The notes under the pieces are model-generated. The model made no database searches. It was given only the letters and a program-made list of their open reading frames with translations, and had not been told where the DNA came from. This document shows positions 22,650 to 34,589 of a stretch of 64,000 nt of DNA, piece by piece. Source of the DNA: Lycorma delicatula (taxonomy: Eukaryota > Arthropoda > Insecta > Hemiptera > Fulgoridae); contig NC_134458.1 of assembly GCF_047948215.1 (NCBI RefSeq), positions 142,704,036-142,768,035 of the forward strand, read 5' to 3'. The position numbers and the translations under genes were made by a program. Each line of letters opens with the position of its first letter. Position 1 is the first letter of the stretch.

Positions 22650-24982
22650 ACGATTACTATTCAATTGTCCATTTTCTTTTTGTTTTACATTAAAAATAAT
22701 GGTGTTTAAGTTCAAACAAGAGTAAGTTTTTACGTCTAGATCTTAATTAAAAGAATGATAGGATATTACTGCCGACCATGAAGAATTGCATGTGAGCTTT
22801 TCTAATTTCTGCTACTGACCTGTTAACATTTGCATTAATAAACTGTTATAATATATTTATTGGTTTAATGAAAATCCTCGATTGATTATAAAAAAGAAGC
22901 TTAATGTTCTTGAATTTAATGTATTATGTCGGAAAAATAGAAAACGAAAGTAGAAAAAAAGTGTTGAGGTCTTATTTCTTCTCATCTTAAACGAGTTATT
23001 TTCTTTGAATTATTACAGGCAGTTCATATGTAAATATATGTTATTCCCGAGCTGTTAAAGAACCGTTCTCTCACTTCCTCACCGTTCTCTTCAAATTAAA
23101 AAATCTTCATCAAACTTTTTCCGTATGGTTAAGACGCTAAGGAACAAGTGAATTGATATCACGTTCGTATGATTTGATTGCCTTGTAATTTTTCTTTCTA
23201 GGGAATCATCAAAGATACAGCATTTTGTTTAAAATTCGAGTGTCATGAACCACCTAATGATCTCGATTGAAAATTCTGATCGTTTTATAAATTGGGATAA
23301 AACTTATCACGACAAAACATCTTTAATCTTTATTGGAAAAAATATGTTGATCAAACAAAAAATGCAACGTGTAATTATGAAAATTTTTTTACGATGTTCC
23401 ATTATATTATACGTCCATTACATGTTCATTACTAAATATGCTCAAATATACTAAATATATATATGTTCGTTACATTATATATTCATTACTAAAAAATACG
23501 TCAAACTGGATTTTTGCGTTTTCTTTACTAATGACGTAATATGGATAAATTGACGTAATAATATAATAACGACAACGTAAAACATTCATTACTATGTATA
23601 TTACCATCGTGTAATATTTACAACTTTTATGCCAAGTCAACTATTCATAAATTAATGAATTAATACATTTTATTTTTACAAGCAAAATTCCCCTTCACAA
23701 AGAGAATAAAAAATAATTAATAACGTCATATTTCAATTTTACGAAAAATAATTTATTTTATCTTTATTTTGATCATACGCTTTCTTTTTTGGGGAAACAG
23801 AAATAATAAGTTGTAGCGGAAGAAATCCTTCCGTTATTTGTCATTCCTTTTTGTAAATATATATTTCCTTGATTTTATTTCTCTCCTGTTTCTTTAACAA
23901 TGTTTGAAAAATGTAAAAAATTTTTTTCATATAATAGGGGATGACATTCATTGTAAGAAGTGGAAACATTGAAGTAATCGCCTTATATAAAAGTGGAATG
24001 AGTGATGAGTTTAAAAGAGGGGTGGGGGTCGGTTAAAAAGAAACAAACTTGACGCCGTCCATCCTTCTTTACTCTCTTGCTCTACCTCTGTCCATTTTTA
24101 TCTCTCTCACACGATGTTGTTGTCATTCGTGCTCTGCACAACTTGCCTAATTCTGATAAATGATCCTGTCAATTCCCACCACCCGCTCGTTCCCTTAGTT
24201 ACTATAAACCCCCCCCCCTCCGACCCACCCTTAAATACTGCCTCACAGCCATCATATCTCTTCCTCGGCAACATCATTTACCATTGCTGTTACACTCTGA
24301 TATTGTTTCAACACAGATCGGCCTAATAGATCTATTTTGCATGATATCTCTATTTAACAGAACATTATTATTCAATCTCTATATTAATCCTAATTAATTG
24401 TGTTTCCTGTAATTATCGTTAACTTTTCTTTAGTTTATTCGTCATTCTTCATTTCGTTATCCGACATCGCAGCAAATCAAATTTTTCCGTAGGCTTATAA
24501 CTTAATTACTTTATTATTACAGTTCAATAAAAAATATACTAAGTTCATAATTTCAAATGTGTCTGCTAAATTATTTAAATCAATAAATCCATATTAACCA
24601 GTAAATAATGTATTATTTGTAATTTTATGACGTGTGACATTCATGTCATTTTTAAAATTCAGTGTCATACAGAAACAAAATGTTGGTGGAAGTAACTCGA
24701 AAAAGGCCTGTATTTTCTTTCTGCTTTAAAAAGAAGTTAATTAATTTTTACGTTAAGAATATCGAACTGTTATTTATTCCGTAAGGTAGTATTCATTTAT
24801 TTGAATAATATTAAAATAATAAAATATAATTTATTTTCATAGAAATAAATAACGTCTTAATAAGTAAAAAATTCTTTTGAATTCTTGATGTTTGTGCCCA
24901 ATTAAAAACGTACTACCCTTAATTTGGCATTGAAAATTGGAATTTACGAAAGAATGAGAAATATATTTTTTAAATTGTTAAG

Positions 24983-25020
<38 letters not shown>

Positions 25021-27045
25021 AAATTAGACAAATGGAAAAAACTACATTTTGATAAACGTAATTAAGGAAATGATGCAAAGAGATTACTATTATTTGAGAA
25101 TTATGATTTTGTAGGATACAATAGTTGTATTATTTTTAAATCTTAGTATTTTAACAGTTTTTTTTATATCTTCATAAGGAAATGCTTGATTGAAATCTTA
25201 CAACTTACCGTTACACAATAAAAATCTAAAACTAGCAGTTATGGAACAAACATTGAAAATATATTCAAATAGTCTAATGTAATTCTTCATTTTAAAAAAA
25301 TTTGAAAAAAACATTGAAAAAGACCACCTGAAAACTATCTCAAACAAAATAAGAAAAAGAATCTAAATTAGTCCATTACAAAAAAAAATCCATAAGTTGA
25401 ACTGGAGACCTCTCTTTTTAAAAGATTAAAAATAAAAAGTACGTTGAAGAAAATCTATAATATATAATACATTGTTATTTAAAAACCATTACTGATATAT
25501 TTAGGTGTTTTTCCTTTTTTTTCAATAATTTCTACAGTTTAAAGTTATTTTTCTTTAATTTTATCATAATATATGAATGAGCGATTAAAATTATTTAATT
25601 TTAATTTTTGTTGTTCCATGCGTATTTTTTTTAAAATCTGTTACACTATGGATATCACTTATAATATATAACCTCCCTTGGAGGTGATATATTTATTTTA
25701 TAATTAAAGTTAAGTATTTTTCTAACATAAAAATTTCATGTATATGATTTACATACGAGATCGTATATAAATATGAATGAATTATATATATGAATGAAAT
25801 CATGTAATAATCAGTCAATTTTGTGATTTCGTAAGTGATTTTTAAGCGTAATGGAAAGTTTTTTGAATCATAATTAAATATTTAATATCCATGTATAAAA
25901 GGGACGTATATTAAATAATTTTTAATTTTTGTTAAATTTTGGTAACTTTATAAGATTAAACAGTTGTGTTACGATAAAAATTCATTAAGTTTTTTTTAAT
26001 ATTGTAGTAGATAAATTTAAAAAGAGGTAATAATAATATTTTTAATAATGAGAAGAAAAAAGTAGCGAAAGAGGAATAGATATATTGGAAAAAGTGAAGA
26101 AAATAGAAGATAAAATAGAAAGAGGAAAATAGATATAGATACTTCTAAAGTAACGTACTTCCGAAAGTTTCCAATTTCCTTGGTTACGATGAATGAACAT
26201 TTTCTGTTGACGAACTGAAAAGTTGTGACACTTGATGGATGGTTTTGAAATCTTTAAATGTTCCAGTATACTCGATGACATGAAGAAAGGGCTTCTTCTG
26301 CTGCTGCTAAAGAGAAAAAGATACTTCTAAGAGAGAAAAGGAAAATGTAAAGGGAAATTTAAGTTACAAGGAACATGGTATAACTTCCGTTTTCTTCAGT
26401 CGATAAATGTAATATCCGATATGCGTGTTAACATGTAAATGTCTGTAACTTATAAAGATATTTATTTAATGTATATTAAAATTAAGAATTCAGTCGTAAA
26501 TAAACGTAATTATTTATGCTGTCGAATGAATATTCCTTTATTATCTGCATTTTTTTGTTTCAAATGAAATATAATAATTGTAAATTGTAGTAAAATCTCA
26601 GTGGCAAAAGTTGAAGTTATTAACTTTTAAAATTTTGTTGCAGAAACGAATTCTGAGAGAATTCTAAAATTCTTGTCTTTTATTTTTCAAATTTTATCAT
26701 CAAGATTATCGCAGTACTTTTTTGGCAAAGTATTTTAACGACAAAAATGAAAGCGAGTAAAACTTTAGAAGATAAATTACTTCAATATTATTTTAGGTTT
26801 TACGAAAAAATGTTGAGTAAAAATAAGCAAAAAATCATAAATGTTTATTTTATGTTTACCAATCAATTTTTTACCCTTGTAAAATGTATTGTTAATATTT
26901 TTTTTTTTTTTTTTTAAACTGTTACTGGAAAATTTTTATTTTTATACATTATTAATGTAGTCCATACATCGAAAAGGATCGATTAAAATTACAATTTTGA
27001 ATCATATTACGCAGGTGACATTAATTATTTATAGGTTATTTTATA
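22650..27045. other. AT-rich spacer with TA microsatellite
   Basis: A TA tract lies at 24985-25017 and a C-run near 24208. Open frames of 69-79 codons (e.g. near 23245, 24114 and 26281) carry no recognisable motifs. No gene, transposon end or RNA gene could be supported. Confidence 0.5.
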
Positions 27046-27047
27046 TA

Positions 27048-27338
27048 CCCACCGGGTTGGTCTAGTGGTGAACGGGTCTTCCCAAATCAGCTGATTTGGA
27101 AGTCGAGAGTTCCAGCGTTCAAGTCCCAGTAAAGCCGGTTATTTTTACACGGATTTGAATAGTAGATCGTGGATACCGGTGTTCTTTGGTGGTTGGGTTT
27201 CAATTAACCACACATCTCAGGAATGGTCGAACTGAGAATGTACAAGATTCACTTCATTTACACTCATACATATCATCCTCATTCATCCTCTGAAGAATTA
27301 TCTAAACGGTAGTTACAGGAGGCTAAACAGGAAAAAGA
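27048..27338 (+). mobile_element. SINE-B copy 1, tRNA-derived
   Basis: A tRNA-like head with A box TGGTCTAGTGGTGAACG (27058-27074) and B box GCGTTCAAGTCC (27115-27126) forms an RNA polymerase III promoter. A ~160-bp body of unknown origin follows (CGTGGATACCGGTGTTCTTT, then CAATTAACCACACATCTCAG). The 3' tail (27284-27330: CATCCTCTGAAGAAT, GGAGGCTAAACAGG) is also found in SINE-A. The copy ends in a GATATATA tail next to a strong hairpin. A second copy lies at 47903. Flanking duplications are masked by TA repeats. Confidence 0.88.
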
Positions 27339-27360
27339 TATATATATATAAAAATAAATA

Positions 27361-27404
27361 AAGTTAAAAAATGCTGACCAATTTTTGATCAGCATTTTTT
27401 AACT

Positions 27405-27405
<1 letters not shown>
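27361..27405. repeat. Near-perfect 20-bp-stem hairpin
   Basis: The 20-nt arms are 27361-27380 and 27386-27405, around a 5-nt AT loop, with one mismatch. It lies directly downstream of SINE-B copy 1 and upstream of the TA-flanked foldback element. It ends in a T-rich strand and may be a tail artefact or a small structured element. Confidence 0.85.
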
Positions 27406-27441
<36 letters not shown>

Positions 27442-27484
27442 TTACTAAAAACAGGTATGTAATTTTACCATATCCTTGCCATAG

Positions 27485-27549
27485 GAATATTTTCTCCAAC
27501 ATGTTTCGCCGCATCAATGTATCACATTATCAGGGAATCAAAATTATCC
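27485..27549 (-). ncRNA. Degenerate hammerhead-ribozyme-like motif
   Basis: Minus-strand partner of the motif at 27879. The conserved core is CTGATAA (one change from CTGATGA), a variable region, GCGAAACATGTT (GAAA plus an ACATGT palindrome and a GTT cleavage triplet), flanked by a shorter stem I. Helix II pairs poorly, so activity is doubtful. Confidence 0.4.
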
Positions 27550-27878
27550 ACATCATGTTTCGTTAATCTCATGCACAAAAAAGCACTTAACATAACGTTG
27601 CATTGTTACATATTAAACTGTATATTTACAAAAAGCACGCAAAATTGCTGCGTGCTTTTTGACCGTGTTATCCGTCCTAAATTTAGACTTAAACTGATTA
27701 AAATTCTACTAATCTTTATCTTTTATTGCGAATGAAGAAAACATGTTATCAGATTCAAAATTTACTTTTTTATTTATAATTTTGGAAGGAGTGATTTTTT
27801 GTTTTTCTATATTTGTAAACTTTCCCACACATTCAGTTTACAGCTTTTTTTGTGTGTAAGACTAACAAAACGTGATTT

Positions 27879-27945
27879 GGATAATTTCTATTCCCTGATG
27901 ATGCTGATACGTTAATGCGGCGAAACATGTAGGAGAAATTATTCC
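27879..27945 (+). ncRNA. Type I hammerhead-ribozyme-like motif
   Basis: Core elements occur in the required order: stem I 5' strand 27879-27894, CTGATGA at 27895-27901, a possible 4-bp helix II (GCTG with CGGC, after one extra U), GAAA at 27922-27925, the short palindrome ACATGT as a minimal helix III, then GTA (27929-27931) as the cleavage triplet and stem I 3' strand 27932-27945. Stem I can form 3 bp, a 3-nt bulge, then 8 bp and two G-C pairs at the end. The minimal helix III would need a dimer or stacking for activity. The extra U before helix II is a deviation. Self-cleavage is inferred, not shown. Confidence 0.5.
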
Positions 27946-28029
27946 CATGAAAAGTATTTGGTAAGACAATAATAAAAATTATATGTGTTTTAGTAAAAAA
28001 TATATATATATATGTATATTATTTTAACT

Positions 28030-28045
28030 TGTGTGTGTGTGTGTG

Positions 28046-28076
<31 letters not shown>

Positions 28077-28077
28077 A
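28030..28077. repeat. (TG)n microsatellite
   Basis: About 23 TG dinucleotides with one GC interruption, directly downstream of the foldback element. Confidence 0.97.
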
Positions 28078-28234
28078 AACATGGAATTGTTAAAAATTAG
28101 TTTATTATTACGTAATTTCATTTTTTAAATCCAACACTTAGCCCTTCCAATCCATCCAACATAGTCCATAGCCCACTCAACACTTAGATAATAATCACTT
28201 TTAAATAAAACTAAGTAATCATGAATAATAATTA

Positions 28235-28400
28235 GACAAAACACCAAACATTGGATAACAAACTGGAACATGATTAAGAAATAGGTAATAAATGTTGAAA
28301 ATCACTACTAGACTATTTTCACTGGGCCATAGTGTTCCGTAAGGGATCTCACGTAAGCAAAATTGCTAAATTAAGTTCATCTCTTGTTTTTCATTATAAA
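28235..28400 (-). mobile_element. 3'-UTR fragment of the I-type LINE
   Basis: Shares blocks with 46890-47040, the 3' end of the RNase H-bearing LINE: GGATAACAAACTGGAACATG, CTAGACTATTTTCACT and TCCGTAAGGGA. By that match this copy lies in minus orientation and holds only non-coding 3' sequence plus the last codons. Confidence 0.6.
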
Positions 28401-28687
28401 AGAGTTTCTGTATTTCAAAAAAAAAATGACTGAAATAAGTAATGTCTTAAATCCTTCATGTATTTAGTGTAATACAGGAAATATTGTTTGAAACATTATT
28501 TGGTAATTCAGAAATTTCCTGTAGTTTTAGAAAAAATAATGTATATATAATTTTTTTTTCCTTTTTTTATATTTTTTGTTTTATTTTAATTCCGAAATGG
28601 CAGCTATAATTATAAACTATATTAAATAATAATTAATTTTAATATAAACCAGAAAATTCCAAATCAGGCATCCGTTTTTAAAATTAC

Positions 28688-28881
28688 TTTTCTTTACTTG
28701 TTTTTTTTCTTTTGTTTAACCTCCGGGACCAACGTTAGGTATTGCTTCAGAGGATGAGATGAATGATTTATAGCGTGCGTGAAAATGCCATGCCTGACCG
28801 GGATTCGAACCCGGGACCTCCGGATGAAAAACCAAGACACTACCACTCGCGCCACGGAGGACGACATTTTCTTTATTTGTT
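28688..28881 (-). mobile_element. SINE-A copy 2 with imperfect 15-bp target-site duplication
   Basis: Minus-strand copy of SINE-A: A-box region at 28839-28855 (one or two changes), B box at 28801-28811, the common tail and an A-rich end. It is flanked by TTTTCTTTACTTGTT (28688-28702) and TTTTCTTTATTTGTT (28867-28881), which differ at one base. The whole structure parallels copy 1 and shows an independent insertion. Confidence 0.9.
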
Positions 28882-30510
28882 AGTTCATGCTTTCATCACT
28901 TAAGAGTATAAATGAAATTTATACTCTTTTTATTTATACCTCCTTTAATCAGACGTTATATGTACGAGACTATTATTGTCCAGACTTCCGCAATAATTTT
29001 TTTTTCTTTACTTGAATGTAAGATTTAAATCATTTCTTTTCTTGGATTTTAACAATTTTTAATTTGTAAACTCTGTACGTAATTCTTTTCTAATATAACT
29101 TGCTTCCTTTCAGATACAAAAGATGTAATTCTTTATTAGTTGACGATTTTGGAAATACGAGTAAATTTTTAATTGTGGAATCAAATTTATTAAAAATCTG
29201 GAAATAAATTTTTGACAATATTGTAGAAATAAATAAAATTTTCAAGATTTTTTTAAAATCATTTTTATCGGTTCCTTTCGAAAGTAGTATATTGACCTCC
29301 TTAGTTTTGGAAGTTTAGTTTTCGATGATTATTTTATTATATGAAAAGTATAGTAATTGAAATACAATTATAATATTTATTAGTAAAAACTTTTATTTTA
29401 CTAGAGCCAAAATCTATTAATTTATACTAATGCGAAACTAAATGCAACTGATGTGAAACTGATAGCATGACAAATAGTTCATTCTAATCGACCAACATTT
29501 TGGAAAATTCCTCAGGCAACCTTTTATTCAACAAATTATTTACAATCAAACACATAGTTCGTAAAAATGAACACACTAATAATTTATTTATTTACAACAA
29601 ATCTTCATCCCTGGAAAGTAACTTCATAAACTTTTCATATGGTCATATATTTTCTAGCTTTCTATGATCTGTTTGCTTGTAATATTATTTAATTTAGTTT
29701 TTTTTTTTATTTTTGACACGTAATGATTAAAATAAATAGATCGTTTAATTAAACATAAAAAAATTTTAGGCGGTATTTTAAATCTCTTCATTTTGCAACA
29801 AATTTTAATCCTACTGACAAATCGAAAAAAATAAATATTACTCTGTAACGTAATAAACTTAAATATTAAATTTTAAAAGCAAAATTTTAACGGCAACCGA
29901 TATTGTTTGACCAGACGTTTGACGTCAAGGATTAGTGAGGGAATTAGTCGGAATAGAAGGCAAGCGTCTTATAGCCCCCTATTCATTTGAGAGCCAGGAC
30001 ATCAGTCTCTTCCTGTTGAGTCTTTCTATTTACTTGGCGAGTATTTAATTTTTATTACGCTTATATGTTTATTTTTAGTTTTTTTTTTTTTTTTTTAGTT
30101 TGTGATTGGGTTCCGATCCTTCGTTGGTCGTGCGAAAAATACTTTTACTTGGGTTATTGACCTTGGAAATAGCAAAATATTTGTGTTCTCCCAACGTGGT
30201 TTCCTTCAGTCCATCCTCTGAAGCCTTTTCGGTCTAGCAGGAATGCGCCTGATGGGCCCCTAGTTTTGTGGAGGGTCTAATCCATTCCCATCGCCTGGTT
30301 TTCGCCGGATTAGTTGTAAGATGAAGGAGGATAGGGAATCTAGGTCGTGGAGAGTCTTCTTCTTCTGTCATTCTGGACTAAGCTTAATTCATTGACGCAT
30401 TTCGGGCTTTTTACTTCTTGTGTATTTTCTTTGTTCTTCTGTCGATCAAGATCAACCTTGCACTCATTATTTATTTGTTGTATGTTATCATAACCTTTAT
30501 CGTATGCTAT
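28882..30510. other. AT-rich spacer, GC-richer at 29930-30350
   Basis: Mostly featureless. The GC-richer part (29930-30010 and 30110-30350, with GGAATGCGCCTGATGGGCCC) stands out from its surroundings and could be the 5' untranslated part of a retrotransposon, but no coding block follows in a matching way. Confidence 0.35.
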
Positions 30511-30512
30511 TT

Positions 30513-31340
30513 CTAGATGAAAGAAGCCGTAACAAGAAAGGGAGTCCGACAAGGATGTTCCCTATCCCCATTACCTGTTAATCTTTACATAGAATTAGCA
30601 TTTAATGTTGTTAAAGAACAATTTTGATCCGGAGTAACAATACAAGGTGAAAAGATAAAGATGCTACGATTTTCTGATGATATAGTAATTTTAGCTGAGA
30701 GTAAAAAAGATTTAGAAGGAACAATGAACGGTATGGATGAAGTCCTACGCAAGAACTAGCGCATGAAAATAAACAAGAATAAAACGAAAGTAATGAAATG
30801 TAGTAGAAATAACGAAGATGGACCACTGAATATAAAAATAGGAAGAGAAAAGATTATGGAGGTAGAGGAAATTTGTTATTTGGGAAGTAGAATTAATAAA
30901 GCTGCACGAAGCAGGAGCGATATAAAATGCCGAATAGCACAGGCGAAACGAGCCTTCAGTCACAAATATTATTTTTTTACATCAAAAATTAATTTAAACG
31001 TCAGGAAAAGATTTTGAAAGTACGTGTTTGAAGCGTACCTTTATATGGAATTGAAACTTGGAGGGTCGGATTACCTGAGAAGAAAAGATTAGAAGCTTTT
31101 GAAATGTGGTGCTATAGGAGAATGTTAAAAATCACATGGATAAAGTGACAAAGCCCTAAATATTGGAGGGACAGGTAGAAGGAAAAATTGTGCAGGCGAG
31201 CAACGTTTGGAATATGTAGAACCAATTTTTAGGTATGTAGAATGTAGGGAGTATACCGAAATGAAACGACTGGCACTAGGTAGGGAATCTTGGAGAACTG
31301 CATCAAACCAGTCAAATGACTGAAGACAAAAAAAAAATTT
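30513..31340 (+). mobile_element. RTE-clade LINE, 5'-truncated 3' fragment, broken
   Basis: C-terminal half of the RTE reverse transcriptase. It starts inside the palm domain (RKGVRQGCSLSPLPVN), has the catalytic box as LRFSDDIVILAES, then INKNKTKVMKCSRNNED and CYLGSRINKA, and ends with YTEMKRLALGRESWRTASNQ just before a TGACTGAAGACAAAAA tail. Stops interrupt it at KEQF-stop-SGV and LRKN-stop-RMK, and about 110 bp is missing near 31150 relative to the copy at 50330. The copy is 5'-truncated, as is typical of incomplete LINE insertion. No flanking duplication is clear. Confidence 0.88.
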
Positions 31341-32880
31341 TTATTGTTCTTCAAAGCGATTTTATTGTGATAATATTTCGAGGTTTTACTGATGTAATTT
31401 TAAAAAAAGTTACTTTCCGAAAATAACTACATTATTTTATGTACATACTGTGTACCCACATGCAGATTTTTTAGTAAATTTTTAAAGTTGTTTAATTTTT
31501 GTGATAAAAAATTATGAAGCACTTGTATGGTCGTGCCTAAATTTATTCCATCCTTTGTTACGAATATCATTTATTTACAGAATGCTTCTGATGTTTATTA
31601 TTTAACTAGTAACATTAAGGATATTCTGCACTAAAAATCCTGTTGAATATTTCATACCTAAACTAAAACAAACGTGAGATAATGATTGTTTTATCTTTAA
31701 AAAATGTTTTTATACCAGATTATTTCCTTAGATTTTTAATAGTATAATTTTTAAAAATAATAATATAATAAAAAAGTACCAACTAATTGAAATAAATCTG
31801 ATTACTTTTAATCCGTGTAAATAAGTATAATTGTTCTATTGACTGTTGTAGTTAAACCGTATTAGTAATGTGTTTGCGGTTTTAGTCTCACAGATTGATA
31901 CGAGTGTGGTACGTTTAAGCCTTGATAGCTTTGACTGACCGGCAGCAAGCAAAGAGACACTTGTTGATATTGTATGGTGTGTGAGAGAGAAAGAGGAATA
32001 TAGAGTGAATGCGTGTGAGCGAGAAAGACCGGTGGAATGGAAGCAACAGGGTGCTGAATCGGATGGAATCCCCTGTAACGTCTGTCATTAGTCATTCAAA
32101 CATTGATGCCGCGCTACCACTGTTTCTACCGTTACAACATCGTTACATTACGCACGTTCATAGTTTCCATTCATTGCTGGTTTACGTTAATTTGTAACAA
32201 GAGCTTTGGTATGAGTTGAGGAAATTAATTCTCCATTTACTCCGCTGACATTATAAAAAGGTAATTAATTAACTGAATGTAATTAAACGTCAATTTATCA
32301 TTTACATCATATTTTGCGTGACTTTTTTTTACGTTTTTACTAAACTTATTTTCCATTTAATTCTAATATTTCATTACCATTCATTATAATTTTTTAGTGT
32401 TTTTTAGGGTTTTTTGCGTGGTTAGCAGTAGTTAGTAGTTAGAGTACACTTGTACATTCATTCCTATTCTACCACTTTTTTTTAATGTGTTCCTGCTTCA
32501 TCTTCCTCAATTTATCTTCTTTTTTTTTATTCCAATCGTCATTTTCTGTTAGTAACCTTATGTTATGGATTTTTAAACAATAATTAACGAGATCCTAAGC
32601 GTCTCTCGGCCAACGGATTAGCTTTGCAGATCTTTATACTTGATCTTTTTTTCATATGTTCATCACATATTACATTACGTAATATTTCTATGCATATGCA
32701 ATCGGGTAAAGGAAAACAGATACGGTAGAACAAATTAACATAAAATCGTTTTTTATGTAGAATGTTTTCAATGCAAAGAAATAATTAAATTTTTGAAGAT
32801 ATTTTACAATCCAAATTTACCGTATTCCCGATATCTATATAACTGAAAGTGAAGTATAGACAATGACGAAAAGGGAGGAT
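31341..32880. other. AT-rich spacer
   Basis: A GC-richer patch at 31860-32200 has open frames on both strands with no recognised motif. The rest is AT-rich. No gene supported. Confidence 0.5.
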
Positions 32881-32884
32881 GTGG

Positions 32885-33245
32885 ATTTAGGCTTTTGATA
32901 TGTAGATATGGGGAAGAATAGAGAAAGAAGATGGTCTGATAAAGTGAGGAATAAGGAAATAATGAACAGGATTACAGAAGAAAGAACATTTATGCGGGAA
33001 GAACACAAAAGAAACTTGGACATGTTACAAGAACATGTGGTTAGAGGAAATGGATTCTTGACAACTTCATTGACAGGGTCATTAAAAGGAGAAAAGAAGG
33101 ATAAAGTTAATACATGATGTGAAGATTGGAAATTACCAGATGACGAAGAAGGTTTGGGACAGGGATGGATAGGGACAACAGTTTTGCGGAAGGAACCAGC
33201 CTCCAGTCCCCTACCATCATCTAGAACACTAGATATATGATATGA
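32885..33245 (+). mobile_element. 3' fragment of a second RTE-like LINE family
   Basis: The translation gives RRWSDKVRNKEIMNRITEER, EHVVRGNGFLTTSLTGSLKG and, after a stop, EDWKLPDDEEGLGQGW. The layout parallels the C-terminus of the RTE copies here (WVDKVTNEEVLRQIDEER, GHILWHPGIVALILEGQVEG) but the residues differ, so this is another family. The end, with CCTCCAGTCCCCTACCATCA and then GATATATGATATGAT, looks like its 3' terminus. It lacks the polymerase core. Confidence 0.65.
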
Positions 33246-34585
33246 TTGCCTAAGCGACGTTTTTATTTTAATAGTTTTTTAAAGATACCCGTGGATGTAA
33301 TAAAACGTAGATAAATTATAAAATTTTATAAAACTCAGTCTTTAAGGAAATTTTGATGGTAGTACGTTGATTGGTTTATTATTTTGGTCACAATCGGGAG
33401 TCATAACATGAAGGGTGAAAGATTTTGCCCCGCTCGCATTCAACCAATAAGATTTCAAGGAAGTGTTTGCATGCGTAGTACCTAGAATGAGATAACGGAT
33501 TCTTGCTTATCGGCTGATGAGATGAGAGTTCTGACTTTCTACCTATTTTGTTTCTCCGATAATTTTAATGGCAGCATATGATTAACGTCCATTCTCTTTC
33601 TATGGAAACTGTATAATAAAAACAAATTTATTATAATTTTCTGCATTTAATATGTAATAATCTGCCTTTCCAGCTCAGTAATTTTGTAAAAAATGTCATA
33701 AATTTATTAATAAAATATTTACGTCACTGAGAAAACTGATAAATATTCTAACAAAGTTGTTTTACGGAAATAATATTAGCTGTTAGATGTGACATTAATT
33801 CTGGCCAATCGTTCCGGTAAGAAGAGATTTAAATATCTCGAAATATCAATTTTTCACAGTTCTAAACGTCGGTGAAGCATTAAAAAAAAAAAAATAGTGA
33901 CGTAAAAAAGACAATAAATCTAGCTGTTTTTTTTTTTTTTTTTAAATTAATGAGGTAGTGTTTCATTTCTATAAAAGTCGCTAGTGAGTAGAAATGTTGT
34001 TATGGGAATTCTTAGAAGCTTTGTATACAGTTCTTCATATCTTAACTGACAGGGCACATTAATTTGTTTATTTTCACTATCTTTCGTGTCCTTACTTAAT
34101 AGTGTGACGCATGTAAAGCAGTTCCGGTGTAAGAGGCAAGACACAAGATTTACTTTATGGATGATAATTGATTTACATTAGATTTTACAAAAGGAAGGGT
34201 AGGATATCTGGCTCGGTTAAGAAGACGACGGAAACTACTACATTCCTTTAGTTTCCAACTAACTCAGCGTTGGATGTTTGTAACTCATGAGTATTTTCGG
34301 ATGTAACTACTGCTTCAGTAACATAATGTTACTCGGTGCAAACCATTTTTTTATTTTTTTAATTGCCACGTAGAGAGCTATATTTAAATTTAAATTCTTC
34401 ATTTGAGTATATATTATATATATTTTTTTTTATCCAAGAAGGAACAATAAGTAAATAGAATTACAATAAGCGCTGATGAGGGGTTTTCAATGAATCCCTT
34501 CAAAAAACATACATACGTAAAACAGTAGTTCAAATGTAATATAAATATATAGCGATATGATATAATTAGATGATAATTATTATTT
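33246..34585. other. Spacer, nothing recognised
   Basis: No coding motif or repeat pair detected. Poly-T and poly-A runs are frequent. Confidence 0.5.
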
Positions 34586-34589
34586 TAGA

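Larger units (their letters stand above)
27436..28013. mobile_element. Foldback element with inverted hammerhead-like motifs (Penelope-type relic?)
   Basis: Both ends start with TTTTTACTAAAA in inverted orientation and are flanked by TA tracts. The arms, about 27440-27590 and 27850-28010, are reverse complements with ~75-80% identity by eye. Both include the block GCGGCGAAACATGT and TCAGGGAAT-type sequence. A perfect 12-bp hairpin (27630-27660, AAAAAGCACGCA) sits at the centre. Each arm holds a hammerhead-ribozyme-like arrangement, better preserved in the right arm. Penelope-like retroelements are known to carry type I hammerheads with minimal helix III in their terminal repeats, often in inverted arrangement, so that is the most likely source. 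No reverse transcriptase or GIY-YIG endonuclease coding is left. Confidence 0.6.

Noticed and set aside
2345..28077. CRISPR-like array from regularly spaced repeats
   Set aside because: Repeats are microsatellites or transposon copies in a eukaryotic context; no short repeats with unique spacers.
34465..34500. CTGATGAGGGG with a following complementary CCC
   Set aside because: Helix II could form, but the GAAA segment is missing.
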